DNA of 64,000 nucleotides. Source: Microbacteriaceae bacterium. Lineage in GTDB: Bacteria > Actinomycetota > Actinomycetes > Actinomycetales > Microbacteriaceae. The stretch spans positions 62,001 to 126,000 of the forward strand of contig JAHBSP010000002.1 in the NCBI GenBank assembly GCA_019639055.1, written 5' to 3'. Of this stretch, positions 44,674 through 54,123 are shown in pieces. Each line of letters starts with the position of its first letter. Position 1 is the stretch's first letter. The notes under the pieces are model-generated. The model was not told where the DNA came from and did no database searches. It saw only the letters and a program-made list of their open reading frames with translations. A program made the position numbers and the translations under genes.

Positions 44674-45201
44674 GTGGCTGTAAAAATCCGCCTAAAGAGA
44701 CTCGGTAAGATCCGAGCACCGTATTACCGTATCGTTGTCGCAGACTCACGCACTAAGCGTGACGGTCGCGTCATTGAAGAGATCGGTAAATACCACCCAA
44801 CTGAGAACCCATCACTTATTGAGGTTAACTCTGAGCGTGCACAGTATTGGCTAAGTGTTGGTGCTCAACCAACCGAGCAGGTAGAAGCGCTACTCAAGCT
44901 CACCGGCGACTGGGGCAAGTTCAAGGGTGACAAGAACGCAAAGAGCACTGTAAAGCCTGTAGAGCCAAAGGCAGTATTCACTCACGACGAAAAGAAGAAG
45001 CCTGTTCTTCTTCCAAAGCAGGAAGTGAAGGCACCTAAGGAAGCTCCAGCTGCTGAAGAAGCAGTTGTTGAAACTGCAGAAGAAGTAACCGAAACAGCAG
45101 CCGAGACTGTTGAAGAGGTTGTAGAAGCAGTCGTTGAAGAAGTAGCAGCTGTTGAAGAGGTTACTGAAGCAGCCGCAGAGACCGCTGAGGAAGCAAACTA
45201 G
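44674..45201 (+). CDS. rpsP: 30S ribosomal protein S16 with long acidic tail
   Basis: A 175-residue S16. The core (1 to about 85) starts [20 protein letters not shown] and contains [12 protein letters not shown]. After residue 110 the chain is rich in Glu, Val, Ala and Thr ([19 protein letters not shown]), absent from short S16 proteins. Extended S16 tails are known in Actinobacteria. The start is GTG with GGAG upstream. khpA follows after five bases. Confidence 0.95.
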   Translation: MAVKIRLKRLGKIRAPYYRIVVADSRTKRDGRVIEEIGKYHPTENPSLIEVNSERAQYWLSVGAQPTEQVEALLKLTGDWGKFKGDKNAKSTVKPVEPKAVFTHDEKKKPVLLPKQEVKAPKEAPAAEEAVVETAEEVTETAAETVEEVVEAVVEEVAAVEEVTEAAAETAEEAN

Positions 45202-45206
45202 TTCAA

Positions 45207-45449
45207 ATGACTAAACTCGTAGCCGCCGTAGAGCACATCGTCAAGGGAATTGTGCAACACCCTGACGATGTGCAGGTGGCTGCCCGTAGTTCCGCACGCG
45301 GGCAGGTACTTGACGTGACTGTTAATCCTAAAGACCTCGGACGAGTAATCGGCCGGAGCGGAAAAACTGCAAAAGCAATTCGCACTGTTATCGACTCTCT
45401 CGCCACTGATGAATCTGTGCGCGTGAACATCGTCGATGTCGACTCCTAA
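45207..45449 (+). CDS. khpA: KH-domain RNA-binding protein KhpA
   Basis: An 80-residue single KH domain protein (YlqC/KhpA). The GxxG loop is GRVIGRSGKTAKAIRTVI. It sits at its usual place between rpsP and rimM and overlaps rimM by 14 bases. In other bacteria it partners with KhpB in RNA binding linked to cell division and ribosome work. Confidence 0.93.
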   Translation: MTKLVAAVEHIVKGIVQHPDDVQVAARSSARGQVLDVTVNPKDLGRVIGRSGKTAKAIRTVIDSLATDESVRVNIVDVDS

Positions 45450-45990
45450 GCCAGCTCCACCTGTTCCCGCTCCGGGCACGGAGTCACTCAGGGTGGCGAG
45501 ACTGGTAAAGGCCCATGGTCTTAAAGGTGGGTTAAAGCTAGAGCTATACACAGACGAACCAGAGAAACGCTTCGTTCCTGGCGCGGTATTCTCGCTACAA
45601 GTTCCAGAAACTTCCCAGTGGCGGGGTTTAACTATTAAGTTGCAGGAACTTCGCTGGTATAACGGCTCGCCAGTCGCATTCTTTGAAGAGGCGCAGGACC
45701 GCACCCTCGCTGAGTCGTTGGTTAAAGCGGTGCTCTGGATGGATATCCCGCTTGAAGTAGAAGAAAACGCCTGGTATGACTACCAACTGGTTGGCTTGAA
45801 AGTTATTCATGAGGGTCAAGAAATTGGTCTAGTGATGCAAGTAGAGCATCTGCCTGCACAGGACCTGCTAGTTGTGAAGATTGGCGAGCGGGATGTGCTG
45901 ATTCCTTTTGTGAGTGAAATCGTTCCAGAGGTTGATGTTGAGGCAGGTTTTATTACCATTACTCCGCCGGGTGGACTTCTCGAGGAGTAG
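45436..45990 (+). CDS. rimM: Ribosome maturation factor RimM
   Basis: A 184-residue 30S assembly factor. The N-terminal RimM domain reads [20 protein letters not shown]; a PRC-barrel follows from about residue 100 ([28 protein letters not shown]). Within the khpA-rimM-trmD run, with trmD five bases downstream. Confidence 0.94.
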   Translation: MSTPKPAPPVPAPGTESLRVARLVKAHGLKGGLKLELYTDEPEKRFVPGAVFSLQVPETSQWRGLTIKLQELRWYNGSPVAFFEEAQDRTLAESLVKAVLWMDIPLEVEENAWYDYQLVGLKVIHEGQEIGLVMQVEHLPAQDLLVVKIGERDVLIPFVSEIVPEVDVEAGFITITPPGGLLEE

Positions 45991-45995
45991 CCGGT

Positions 45996-46691
45996 ATGCG
46001 TATTGATATTGTCACTATCTTTCCGAACTTCTTCGATGTGCTTGACCTTTCCCTGCTCGGTAAGGCTAAGGATGCTGGCAAAATCACGGTAAACATCCAT
46101 GACTTACGCGATTACGCAACAGATTCACACAAGACAGTCGATGATACCCCCTATGGTGGCGGTCCCGGCATGGTGATGAAGCCGGATGTTTGGGGCTTGG
46201 CACTTGACGCAATATTCGCCGAGGTGGATCTTTCGAAAACTGTTTTGGTTATCCCAAGTCCTGCCGGTGAAGTTTTCAAACAGTCAATAGCTGCAGAATT
46301 AGCTGAGGTAGAAAACATCATTTTCGCCTGCGGACGCTATGAAGGCATCGATCAGCGGGTATTTGACTGGGCGGCCACAAAAGCTACCACTAGGGCGCTT
46401 TCTTTGGGCGATTATGTCCTAAACGGCGGTGAAGTGGCTGTAGTTGCCATGGTTGAGGCTATTGCTAGGCTACGCCCTGGATTTATGGGCAATTCGGAAT
46501 CGGTTGCCCAGGATTCGCATCAGGATGCACTGCTTGACTACCCGGCATACACCAAGCCGGCTAGTTGGCGCGGTTTCGATGTTCCGGAAGTGCTGCTGAG
46601 TGGTAATCATGCCGCAATCGATAAATGGAGGCGCGAGCAGCAAATAGAACTTACCCAGAAAATCCGCCCCGATTTATTAGCTGACTCCTAA
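45996..46691 (+). CDS. trmD: tRNA (guanine(37)-N(1))-methyltransferase
   Basis: A 231-residue SPOUT methyltransferase. It starts [15 protein letters not shown] and has [14 protein letters not shown], the knot segments [14 protein letters not shown] and [15 protein letters not shown], and a C-terminal DNA/tRNA-binding part. It methylates G37 of tRNAs to hold the reading frame. Confidence 0.96.
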   Translation: MRIDIVTIFPNFFDVLDLSLLGKAKDAGKITVNIHDLRDYATDSHKTVDDTPYGGGPGMVMKPDVWGLALDAIFAEVDLSKTVLVIPSPAGEVFKQSIAAELAEVENIIFACGRYEGIDQRVFDWAATKATTRALSLGDYVLNGGEVAVVAMVEAIARLRPGFMGNSESVAQDSHQDALLDYPAYTKPASWRGFDVPEVLLSGNHAAIDKWRREQQIELTQKIRPDLLADS

Positions 46692-46766
46692 GTTCTTCAC
46701 AGGTTATTGCATTAGTTTTGCTTGCAGGCCATAGAGGTCTGAACAGTTTACTTAGAAAGAAAAATA

Positions 46767-47711
46767 TTGCGTTTATCAAAAATTGCCATGACCTCTGCTG
46801 CACTAACTCTTGTTCTAGCCGGTTGCTCGGCTGGTGATGATTCTGGATATATTGCAGATGACTGCAACTACTATTACCCAGGGTTTGAGGATTTGACTGT
46901 AGAAGGCACTCTCGGTGGTGAAATTCAGGTTTTGAACGCAACCGGGGTTGCACAGAATACAGCACAGAAACAGCGTAAAGAAGTTATTACCGGGAATGGG
47001 GACGCTATACAGGATGACAGCATTGTCACTATCAGCGTCTCTGCATGGACAGACCAGGGAGAAGGCATCCTGCCTATTGAAAGTTGGACTGTAAATGACA
47101 CTAACCGTGCTCAAGCTGCGTGGTTAGATAACGTGCTTTCCTGTGCTCAAGTAGGAGATCGCATCGTATATACAGATGCATCTACACAATTCTTTTCTGA
47201 GGATGCACTGGCTTCAATCGGCATGAGCACTGATGAAGTGCTTGTGCTTGTTGCTGATGTCATGGCACTTGTTCCGGAGAAAGTTAGTGGTGAGGTGCAG
47301 GATATGCCCGCTACTTTCCCTGAAATAAGTAATGATACCAATGGCGCACCGGTAGTTACTCTTCGTGATGGAGTCACACTTCCAGCTGCAGGACAAGTTG
47401 AAGTTTTCACTCGCATCGCTGGGACGGGTGATCATCTGGTTGCCGCTTCTGATTTCATCACTGTTCAGTACCACGGTGTCAATCTAGTCACTGGTGAAGT
47501 CTTTGATACTTCATGGGATGATATGCAACCGCTAATGATGAGCCTTTCAACCCTGATCGAAGGTTTTCAAGATGGGATGATTGGTCAGTCAGTAGGCTCG
47601 CAGATCGTTGTAAAAGTTCCGGCTGATCTCGGATACGGCGCTTATGTTGATGGAGAAAGCAGCACTGGCGACATCCTGTTTGTGATTGACATTTTAGCTA
47701 GCGATAGCTAA
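46767..47711 (+). CDS. Secreted FKBP-type peptidyl-prolyl isomerase lipoprotein
   Basis: A 314-residue lipoprotein starting with TTG; lipobox LVLAGC puts the anchor at Cys20. The C-terminal FKBP domain (about 215-314) has FITVQYHGVNLVTGEVFDTS and IEGFQDGMIGQSVGSQIVV. The first half (about 50-170) looks like a second, degenerate FKBP repeat ending LVLVADVMALVPE like the first domain's last strand. It probably helps fold exported proteins. It lies between trmD and rplS. Confidence 0.88.
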   Translation: MRLSKIAMTSAALTLVLAGCSAGDDSGYIADDCNYYYPGFEDLTVEGTLGGEIQVLNATGVAQNTAQKQRKEVITGNGDAIQDDSIVTISVSAWTDQGEGILPIESWTVNDTNRAQAAWLDNVLSCAQVGDRIVYTDASTQFFSEDALASIGMSTDEVLVLVADVMALVPEKVSGEVQDMPATFPEISNDTNGAPVVTLRDGVTLPAAGQVEVFTRIAGTGDHLVAASDFITVQYHGVNLVTGEVFDTSWDDMQPLMMSLSTLIEGFQDGMIGQSVGSQIVVKVPADLGYGAYVDGESSTGDILFVIDILASDS

Positions 47712-47812
47712 AATTGAACCTTGTGCCTGAGCTCTCTGCCGTAGGGGATTAAGCCAGTCACTTTCTAATCAAAATCTAAACACTGTCGACCTGCGGCGGC
47801 GAGGAGAAAACA

Positions 47813-48166
47813 ATGAGTCAAAAACTCGATGCAGTAGATGCAGCTAGCCTGCGTAGCGATATTCCAGACTTTCGACCTGGTGACACCGTTAAGGTTCACG
47901 TAAACATTATTGAAGGTACCCGTAGCCGTGTACAGATTTTCCAAGGCATTGTTCTTGGTCGTCAGGGAGATGGTGTTCGCGAAACTTTCCGTGTGCGTAA
48001 GCTTTCCTTCCAGGTAGGTGTTGAGCGTGTATTTCCTGTTCACTCACCTGTTATTGACAAGATTGAAATTGTTTCTCGTGGTGATGTTCGCCGTGCAAAG
48101 CTTTACTATGTTCGTGACCGTGTTGGTAAGCGTGCAAAGATCAGGGAAAAGCGCGAAGACCAGTAA
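47813..48166 (+). CDS. rplS: 50S ribosomal protein L19
   Basis: A 117-residue L19 with [24 protein letters not shown] region, [12 protein letters not shown] and [23 protein letters not shown] lies before the ATG. The 101-base gap upstream separates it from the FKBP gene; no defined leader fold was found. Confidence 0.96.
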   Translation: MSQKLDAVDAASLRSDIPDFRPGDTVKVHVNIIEGTRSRVQIFQGIVLGRQGDGVRETFRVRKLSFQVGVERVFPVHSPVIDKIEIVSRGDVRRAKLYYVRDRVGKRAKIREKREDQ

Positions 48167-48210
48167 GTCTTTTTCCGCGGTTTGTTTAGTGGTTCGATAG
48201 TCTAGAACTT

Positions 48211-48960
48211 ATGACCGATAGCGAAGAAACAGCCCCGCCTATTGAGCTATCGGAACAGCAACCCTCTGAAAAGAAAACCCGTCGCCGGTGGGTTATCTGG
48301 CTTAGAGATTTAGCAGTTGTGCTGCTAATTGCAATTCTGGTTTCTGCTGTAACTAAGACCTTTTTCCTGCGCTCTTTTTACATTCCTTCCAGCTCTATGG
48401 AAGCAACACTCCAGGTTGAAGATCGCGTGCTTGTCAACGTGCTTGTGCCAGGTGCAGTGCCTTTGAACCACGGAGATGTTGTAGTTTTTGATGACCGCGC
48501 GGGATGGCTTGCAGGCTATCCAAAAAAGGATAAAGATTGGTGGTCTTCTACTGTTAGCTGGTTCCAAGAATTTATTGGATTTTCCGGTGATGACGCTAAC
48601 GAGTACCTAATAAAGCGAGTGATCGGGCTACCTGGCGATCATGTGTCCTGTTGCAATGTATCCGGTGAAATTGAAATCAACGGACAACCAATCGACGAGA
48701 GTGAATATTTGCAGATTCCTTCGGGTCAGCGGGAAGCATCCTTGATTCCTTTTGATCGGGTGGTGCCTGAAGGTTACATTTTCGTTCTGGGGGATAATCG
48801 CAACGATTCTGCCGACTCTCGCTACCATGAAGCTAATCCTGGCGAGGGTTTTGTCTCAATTGACGCTGTGGTCGGTCGTGCATTTGTAGTTTCTTGGCCG
48901 ATGAAACGATGGAAATGGCTAGATAACTATGAGCACGTCTACGCAAACACCGAACGCTGA
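48211..48960 (+). CDS. lepB: Signal peptidase I
   Basis: A 249-residue membrane peptidase removing signal peptides. One N-terminal membrane helix (about 29-47, LRDLAVVLLIAILVSAVTKT) precedes the catalytic Ser in YIPSSSMEATLQVEDRVLV and Lys in YLIKRVIGLPGDHV; the GDNRNDSADSR box is also present. It overlaps rnhB by 32 bases. Confidence 0.95.
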   Translation: MTDSEETAPPIELSEQQPSEKKTRRRWVIWLRDLAVVLLIAILVSAVTKTFFLRSFYIPSSSMEATLQVEDRVLVNVLVPGAVPLNHGDVVVFDDRAGWLAGYPKKDKDWWSSTVSWFQEFIGFSGDDANEYLIKRVIGLPGDHVSCCNVSGEIEINGQPIDESEYLQIPSGQREASLIPFDRVVPEGYIFVLGDNRNDSADSRYHEANPGEGFVSIDAVVGRAFVVSWPMKRWKWLDNYEHVYANTER

Positions 48961-49618
48961 ATTTGAAATCAGACTTTCACGAGATTTCGACTTAGTTATT
49001 GGTATCGACGAGGTCGGCAGGGGTGCAATAGCTGGACCTGTGATGGTTGGTGTTGCTGGACGCGCTCATAGTAATTGGGCGGATGGCTTTCCACTCGGTT
49101 TGAATGATTCAAAAAAACTTAGTAAAAAACGACGTGAACAGATATATTCACAACTTTCAGCAGGGTTCACTCACCTTGCTACCGGGGTATCATCTGCAGC
49201 AGAAATTGATCGGTATGGGATTATGCCAGCACAGGCCCTGGCGGCTTGCAGAGCGATCAGTAAAATCAATACTGCTTTCAATTGTGCAGTAATTTTGGAT
49301 GGAAATTCTGATTGGTTAGGACGTTTTCTAGCATCCAGGGGTAGTGAGTTTGGGTTTGACTTTGTGGACAGGTTTACTATCTTTCCACTCGTGAAAGCTG
49401 ACTCTTCTTCTGTGGCTGTGGCAGCAGCATCCGTGCTGGCAAAGGTGGAGCGGGATGCGCAAATGGCCAAACTTTCAACCGGATATCCGCACTATGGCTG
49501 GGAGAGTAATGTCGGTTATGGGTCGAGTGCTCACTATGCAGCTATCCGTGAATATGGGCTTTGTGAACAGCACCGGCAGTCTTGGAACCTAGGAACTACA
49601 ATTAGTTCAAATGAATGA
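48929..49618 (+). CDS. rnhB: Ribonuclease HII
   Basis: A 229-residue enzyme cutting RNA in RNA-DNA hybrids. The metal site is IGIDEVGRGAIAGPVMVG, with NDSKKLSKKRRE and ASVLAKVERDAQMAKL further on. The ATG lies within the end of lepB; no closer start precedes the conserved core. DUF2469 overlaps by eight bases. Confidence 0.95.
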   Translation: MSTSTQTPNAEFEIRLSRDFDLVIGIDEVGRGAIAGPVMVGVAGRAHSNWADGFPLGLNDSKKLSKKRREQIYSQLSAGFTHLATGVSSAAEIDRYGIMPAQALAACRAISKINTAFNCAVILDGNSDWLGRFLASRGSEFGFDFVDRFTIFPLVKADSSSVAVAAASVLAKVERDAQMAKLSTGYPHYGWESNVGYGSSAHYAAIREYGLCEQHRQSWNLGTTISSNE

Positions 49619-49937
49619 CGACGAAATTGACGACTACGAGCGTCAAGCAGAATTAGCCCTTTATCGCGAGTACCGCGATATTGTGAGCCAGTTTAAGTTT
49701 GTTGTTGAAACAGAGCGGCGTTTCTATCTGGCAAACGAAGTGGAATTATTGCGCAGAGATACCACTACAGATTTTTATTTTGAAATCACTATGCGGGATG
49801 TTTGGGTTTGGGATATTTACCGTGCTAATCGTTTGGCCAGGAATGTTCGTGTACTTACTTTCAAAGATGTCAATATTGAAGAACTCGTGAATCGTGAACT
49901 GGAATTGCCAGAAGAGCTCGCAATCGACGGTTACTAA
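49611..49937 (+). CDS. DUF2469 family protein
   Basis: A 108-residue actinobacterial conserved protein beginning MNDDEIDDYERQAELALYRE and containing FKFVVETERRFYLANEVEL. Function is unknown. It holds its usual place between rnhB and yraN and overlaps rnhB, so it is expressed with it. Confidence 0.9.
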   Translation: MNDDEIDDYERQAELALYREYRDIVSQFKFVVETERRFYLANEVELLRRDTTTDFYFEITMRDVWVWDIYRANRLARNVRVLTFKDVNIEELVNRELELPEELAIDGY

Positions 49938-50016
49938 CAGTCACTGGATTTTCCGCTACTGCACATTTTCTCCTTTGCTGAAACTAGGCGCTTAGCATAT
50001 CTATAAGACTCGTTCC

Positions 50017-50373
50017 ATGACTACAAAAAGTATGGAACTAGGACGAGCAGGGGAGAAAATTGCTGCTCAGTACCTACAAGACTCTGGTTATCGCATCCTT
50101 GAAATGAACTGGCGTAGCGGTCAGGGCGAGCTCGACATAATCGCCATTAAAGGCAGAGTAGCTGTGGCAATTGAGGTGAAGTCGCGCTCTGGAAGCCTTT
50201 CCGGACATCCACTTGAGGCAATCACTAAAGACAAGATGAATCGGTTGTATCGGTTGCTCAAGGAATGGCAACTGGAGTCTGAATGGCGCGGGCATCTAAG
50301 AGTTGATGCTATTGCGCTGATCAAGAACGGAGAGAGCTGGGATCTTGACCACGTTGAAGGGATTGGGCAGTGA
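50017..50373 (+). CDS. UPF0102 (YraN) family protein
   Basis: A 118-residue nuclease-like protein with GRAGEKIAAQYLQDSGYRIL, GQGELDIIAIKG and VAIEVKSRSG, the restriction-endonuclease-like E/D/ExK pattern of YraN. Its role is not settled. A TATAAG at 50002-50007 stands ten bases before the ATG, suggesting a nearly leaderless start. It overlaps comM by four bases. Confidence 0.93.
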   Translation: MTTKSMELGRAGEKIAAQYLQDSGYRILEMNWRSGQGELDIIAIKGRVAVAIEVKSRSGSLSGHPLEAITKDKMNRLYRLLKEWQLESEWRGHLRVDAIALIKNGESWDLDHVEGIGQ

Positions 50374-51989
50374 GTGCGTTTTATACCGAAATCGCTCCGC
50401 TAGTCTCAGCAGGGGCAGAGCAAGTATCTGTGGTGAAAGCAAATACCACCGATCAGAACTCCGTTGTAGTGAAAGTTTTAGCAATGGCTGTTCAGGGAGT
50501 GAGCGCGACCGCAATAAGCATAGAAGCCGATTTAACTTCATTTCAGCCCGGAATCGTAATTATTGGTAGGCCGGATGTGGCACTAGGTGAATCTAGCGAA
50601 AGAGTGAAAAGTGCCATCCGGAATTTAGGGGTGACGCTACCTCCCAGAAGAATCACCGTAAACCTCACACCCGCTGATCTCCCCAAGCAGGGATCTAGTT
50701 TTGACCTAGGAATTGCAGTTGCAGTGCTTGCAGCTGCTGGATTGGTCGAAAAAGACTTCACTGAGGGTATCTGCTTTATGGGCGAGCTTGGCCTCGGTGG
50801 GGAGCTAAGACCAAGCGTAGGAGTATTTCTTGCTGCTCTTGGCGCGAAAGAAGCCGGAGTAAAGCGGATTATTGTTCCTGTTGCCAATGTTAGTGAAGCA
50901 TCCCTTGTTGAAGGAATTGAAGTTGTGGGTGTTCAAAGCCTTGCAGAATGTTTGAAATATATTTCTGGAAATTTAAATAGTTCAGAGTTGGAAGCGGTTC
51001 ATTCTAGAAATTTCGATCGAGCTAAGACCCAGGAGCAATCTCAGGGGACTCTTCTTGAGAGCATCATTGGACAAGAAGATGCTAAAGAGGCGCTTATGGT
51101 GGCTGCGATTGGTGGGCATCACATGTTCATGGTGGGCCCGCCTGGCGCAGGGAAAACTATGCTTGCGACTGGCTTGCGTTCACTGTTGCCGAAGTTAAGT
51201 GAACAAGAAGCATTGGAATCGGCGGTAATAAGATCCGCATCAGGCGAGCAGATTCAAGAAATGAGTTTTGTAAGCCCATTTGAGGCTCCGCACCACAAAT
51301 CCAGCGCCAGTTCGCTAATCGGTGGCGGAGTGCAGAAAGTGATACCTGGAGCTATTTCTAAAGCACACGGAGGAATTCTTTTTCTCGACGAAGCGCCAGA
51401 ATTCTCCCGCGATGTGTTGGATGCACTCAGACAGCCACTTGAGACAGGCGAGGTTCGAATCTCTCGGGCCAAATGGAGCGTGACAATGCCTGCTAGGTTC
51501 CAGTTGATTTTGGCAGCGAATCCGTGCCCCTGTGGAAATTTCGATGTCGAAGGTAAAGTCTGCGAATGTCCGAGTGCGACAAGGAGAAAATATCTTTACC
51601 GGCTTTCTGGACCTCTGATGGACAGAATAGACATCCAGCTGAATATTCCGAGAGTAAAAACTATCGTGCGGGATTCGCTTGCTGAAAATAATGACATCAC
51701 CACTGTTGAAGCCAAAGAAAAAGTGGCAGCAGCAATCGAACGTGCTCAGCATCGAAATTTGAAAATCGGAGTATTAAGAAATAGCCAAATTCCCGCTGAG
51801 TGGTTACACAGTATGAAACTACCAAGCGAGGCCGCGAACCTTCTCGATCGTGCACTTGCCTCAGCAGTAATCAGTATGCGCGGTTTTCACAGAATTACTC
51901 GGGTCGCAATTTCGCCTGCGGATCTAGCTGGAAAAGACATTCCGGGAGTAGAGGAAATCAGTAGAGCAATGACCTGGAGGAGGATCTAA
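50370..51989 (+). CDS. comM: YifB/ComM family AAA+ Mg-chelatase-like ATPase
   Basis: A 539-residue protein: N-terminal ChlI-like domain (to about 165; GRPDVALGESSERVKSAIRN), then an AAA+ core with GPPGAGKTMLATGLRSLLP and LFLDEAPEF, the Cys cluster ANPCPCGNF...CECPSATRRKYL, and a C-terminal Mg-chelatase domain. In Vibrio and Haemophilus ComM is a branch-migration helicase of natural transformation. Next to dprA this fits DNA uptake processing. Start GTG; overlaps yraN and dprA. Confidence 0.93.
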   Translation: MSAFYTEIAPLVSAGAEQVSVVKANTTDQNSVVVKVLAMAVQGVSATAISIEADLTSFQPGIVIIGRPDVALGESSERVKSAIRNLGVTLPPRRITVNLTPADLPKQGSSFDLGIAVAVLAAAGLVEKDFTEGICFMGELGLGGELRPSVGVFLAALGAKEAGVKRIIVPVANVSEASLVEGIEVVGVQSLAECLKYISGNLNSSELEAVHSRNFDRAKTQEQSQGTLLESIIGQEDAKEALMVAAIGGHHMFMVGPPGAGKTMLATGLRSLLPKLSEQEALESAVIRSASGEQIQEMSFVSPFEAPHHKSSASSLIGGGVQKVIPGAISKAHGGILFLDEAPEFSRDVLDALRQPLETGEVRISRAKWSVTMPARFQLILAANPCPCGNFDVEGKVCECPSATRRKYLYRLSGPLMDRIDIQLNIPRVKTIVRDSLAENNDITTVEAKEKVAAAIERAQHRNLKIGVLRNSQIPAEWLHSMKLPSEAANLLDRALASAVISMRGFHRITRVAISPADLAGKDIPGVEEISRAMTWRRI

Positions 51990-53209
51990 TGGAGACTGTT
52001 CTAGAAGAGTTTGGCGTTACTGCAGAATATCTGAAGGCAAAAGTGGCTAGGGTTTTTGTAACAGTAGAGGAACATGATCTCGCAACGCTCGCTGAGGTTT
52101 TTTCTTTGGTTTCATTAAGTTCTCTAGTGGAACCAGGCGATAGATCAATGGGATATTTGCTTCGGGAATTCACTGCAGAAAAAGTATTGGCTTTACTACT
52201 TAGCGGAACTAGTGCTGGAGATTTGGCACAGTTGCTACCGGAAATGAGCGAAGCAGACTGGCATTCCGCTTTACAGCGCTGGGCTCCTCGGCTAAAACTC
52301 TCTAGGGTTAAACAAATCTTTGATGCTACCCATAATCTTGAGGCCAAAATATTTACACCGCATAGTAGTTACTGGCCAAAGCAACTAAATGATTTGGGAG
52401 AGGCTGCTCCACTTGTTTTATGGGGTAGAGGTGACTTTTCTCTTTTAGAAAGCAACAAAATAGTAGCGATAGTAGGTGCACGGGCATCAACAGGATATGG
52501 CGAGCAGGTAACGGCAGAGTTTGCGAGCAACCTAGCGCTTCGAAAATATGTGGTCATTAGCGGGGGCGCTTATGGAATTGACGCGATGGCCCATCGAGCG
52601 ACATTGAATGCTAGAGGAGCAACAATTGCGATACTAGCCGGTGGAATCGATCAAATGTATCCCTCCGGTAATGCGACTCTGCTCGACAAGGTGAGAAATA
52701 CTGGGTTACTAATAGCTGAGCAACCACCCGGAACTGTGCCTTCTAGATGGCGTTTTTTACAAAGAAACCGGCTTATTGCAGCCTTTAGTAAGGCAGTTCT
52801 TGTTGTTGAAGCAGGCTTTCGATCCGGAGCTATTAATACGGCCTCTCACGCTTGTCATTTAGGGAGAGAGCTTGCGGTAATACCCGGTCCGATTACTTCG
52901 CGATCTAGTGATGGATGTCACAGGTTGCTAAGAGAGTTGCCCGCTACCTGCGTGACTAGTGTCGAAGAATTTTTAAATCTATTCAATAGCGAGGATGTGT
53001 TTGAAGGCCAGGATATTGAAACTAGTGCTAAAAAACTTTCTGAAAACGCTAAAAGAATTCTGGATAGTCTTTCCAGAAAAAGAGCAACGCAAATTCTAGG
53101 AATTGCTGAAGCATCCGGTCTTTCAATGGATTCGGTTTCTAAAGAAATATTTGAACTTGAATTATCCGGGGATGTCCGGCGAAGTGCAGAGGGATATACC
53201 AGAAACTAG
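51989..53209 (+). CDS. dprA: DNA processing protein DprA
   Basis: A 406-residue DprA. The Rossmann-like domain contains [45 protein letters not shown] and [22 protein letters not shown]-terminal winged-helix part ends [15 protein letters not shown]. It loads RecA on incoming single strands. The ATG overlaps the comM stop by one base. Confidence 0.95.
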   Translation: METVLEEFGVTAEYLKAKVARVFVTVEEHDLATLAEVFSLVSLSSLVEPGDRSMGYLLREFTAEKVLALLLSGTSAGDLAQLLPEMSEADWHSALQRWAPRLKLSRVKQIFDATHNLEAKIFTPHSSYWPKQLNDLGEAAPLVLWGRGDFSLLESNKIVAIVGARASTGYGEQVTAEFASNLALRKYVVISGGAYGIDAMAHRATLNARGATIAILAGGIDQMYPSGNATLLDKVRNTGLLIAEQPPGTVPSRWRFLQRNRLIAAFSKAVLVVEAGFRSGAINTASHACHLGRELAVIPGPITSRSSDGCHRLLRELPATCVTSVEEFLNLFNSEDVFEGQDIETSAKKLSENAKRILDSLSRKRATQILGIAEASGLSMDSVSKEIFELELSGDVRRSAEGYTRN

Positions 53210-53223
53210 GGCATGCTAAGAGT

Positions 53224-54120
53224 ATGCAATTGGGTGAATTGATGGGCGAGTATTTGAGGGAACTCCATGCGGTTCGCGGCCTATCGGATGCCACAATTCG
53301 CTCATACGGTTCGGATCTAGACTCGCTTTTAGATTTTTTGCAAAGGAACAAGATTGATTCTGAGGCAGAAGCGCTTAGCTTAAACATCTATCGGCAATGG
53401 CTCTTTGAAGAAAGTAGAGCACTTACTGCTAAGTCAGTGGCTCGGAGGTTATCGGCAATCAAAGGTTTCGCTGCCTGGCTGAATCTACGCTACGAAATTG
53501 CAAACCCCACACACAGGCTAAAAGCACCAAAATCAGGAAAACATTTACCAGGAACTGTTGCACAGTCTTCCCTAACTGAAGCTTTGGATGCCAGCGAGAT
53601 ATCTTCCCGAAGCTCAAGCGAAAAGCTCCAGGAGTATGTGATTCTAGAAACCCTTTATTCGGCCGGCCTCAGAGTAGCTGAACTTGTTGGGCTAGATATT
53701 GAACACTTGGATTTGACCTCTGGCACAATCAGAGTGTTCGGTAAGGGCAGCAAGACGCGTATTGTGCCTATTGGTTTGAAAGCAACGTCTGCACTAACAA
53801 AATGGCTTGCAGAGGGTAGACCTGATTTCACAAGAGACATTAATGGGCCGGTTTTTCTAGGAAAACGCGGTGGCAGAATCAATGTGCGAGCCGTTTATAG
53901 TGTCGTGCACGCATTTCTAAATGAAATCCCCGGCGCTGGTGGTTTTTCACCTCACACTCTGAGACATTCGGCTGCTACCCATCTGTTGGACGGTGGTAGT
54001 GATCTTAGAACGGTTCAGGAGTTCCTGGGGCATTCAAATTTACAAACCACGCAGATTTATACTCATGTATCAATCGATAGGCTGAAAAAGAGTTTCGAAA
54101 AGGCTCATCCACGCGCCTAA
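53224..54120 (+). CDS. xerC: Tyrosine recombinase, XerC/XerD type
   Basis: A 298-residue integrase-family recombinase with the N-terminal SAM-like domain (1 to about 90) and catalytic residues Arg in [17 protein letters not shown], Lys in [11 protein letters not shown], His-x-x-Arg in [15 protein letters not shown], His in [10 protein letters not shown] and Tyr in IYTHVS. Position after dprA is the normal xerC location in Actinobacteria. It should resolve chromosome dimers at dif with a partner; no dif site was recognised in the window. Confidence 0.92.
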   Translation: MQLGELMGEYLRELHAVRGLSDATIRSYGSDLDSLLDFLQRNKIDSEAEALSLNIYRQWLFEESRALTAKSVARRLSAIKGFAAWLNLRYEIANPTHRLKAPKSGKHLPGTVAQSSLTEALDASEISSRSSSEKLQEYVILETLYSAGLRVAELVGLDIEHLDLTSGTIRVFGKGSKTRIVPIGLKATSALTKWLAEGRPDFTRDINGPVFLGKRGGRINVRAVYSVVHAFLNEIPGAGGFSPHTLRHSAATHLLDGGSDLRTVQEFLGHSNLQTTQIYTHVSIDRLKKSFEKAHPRA

Positions 54121-54123
54121 TCC

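Noticed and set aside
53224..54120. Phage integrase marking a mobile element
   Set aside because: The gene is in the normal xerC place after dprA and there are no phage or plasmid genes or attachment repeats nearby.
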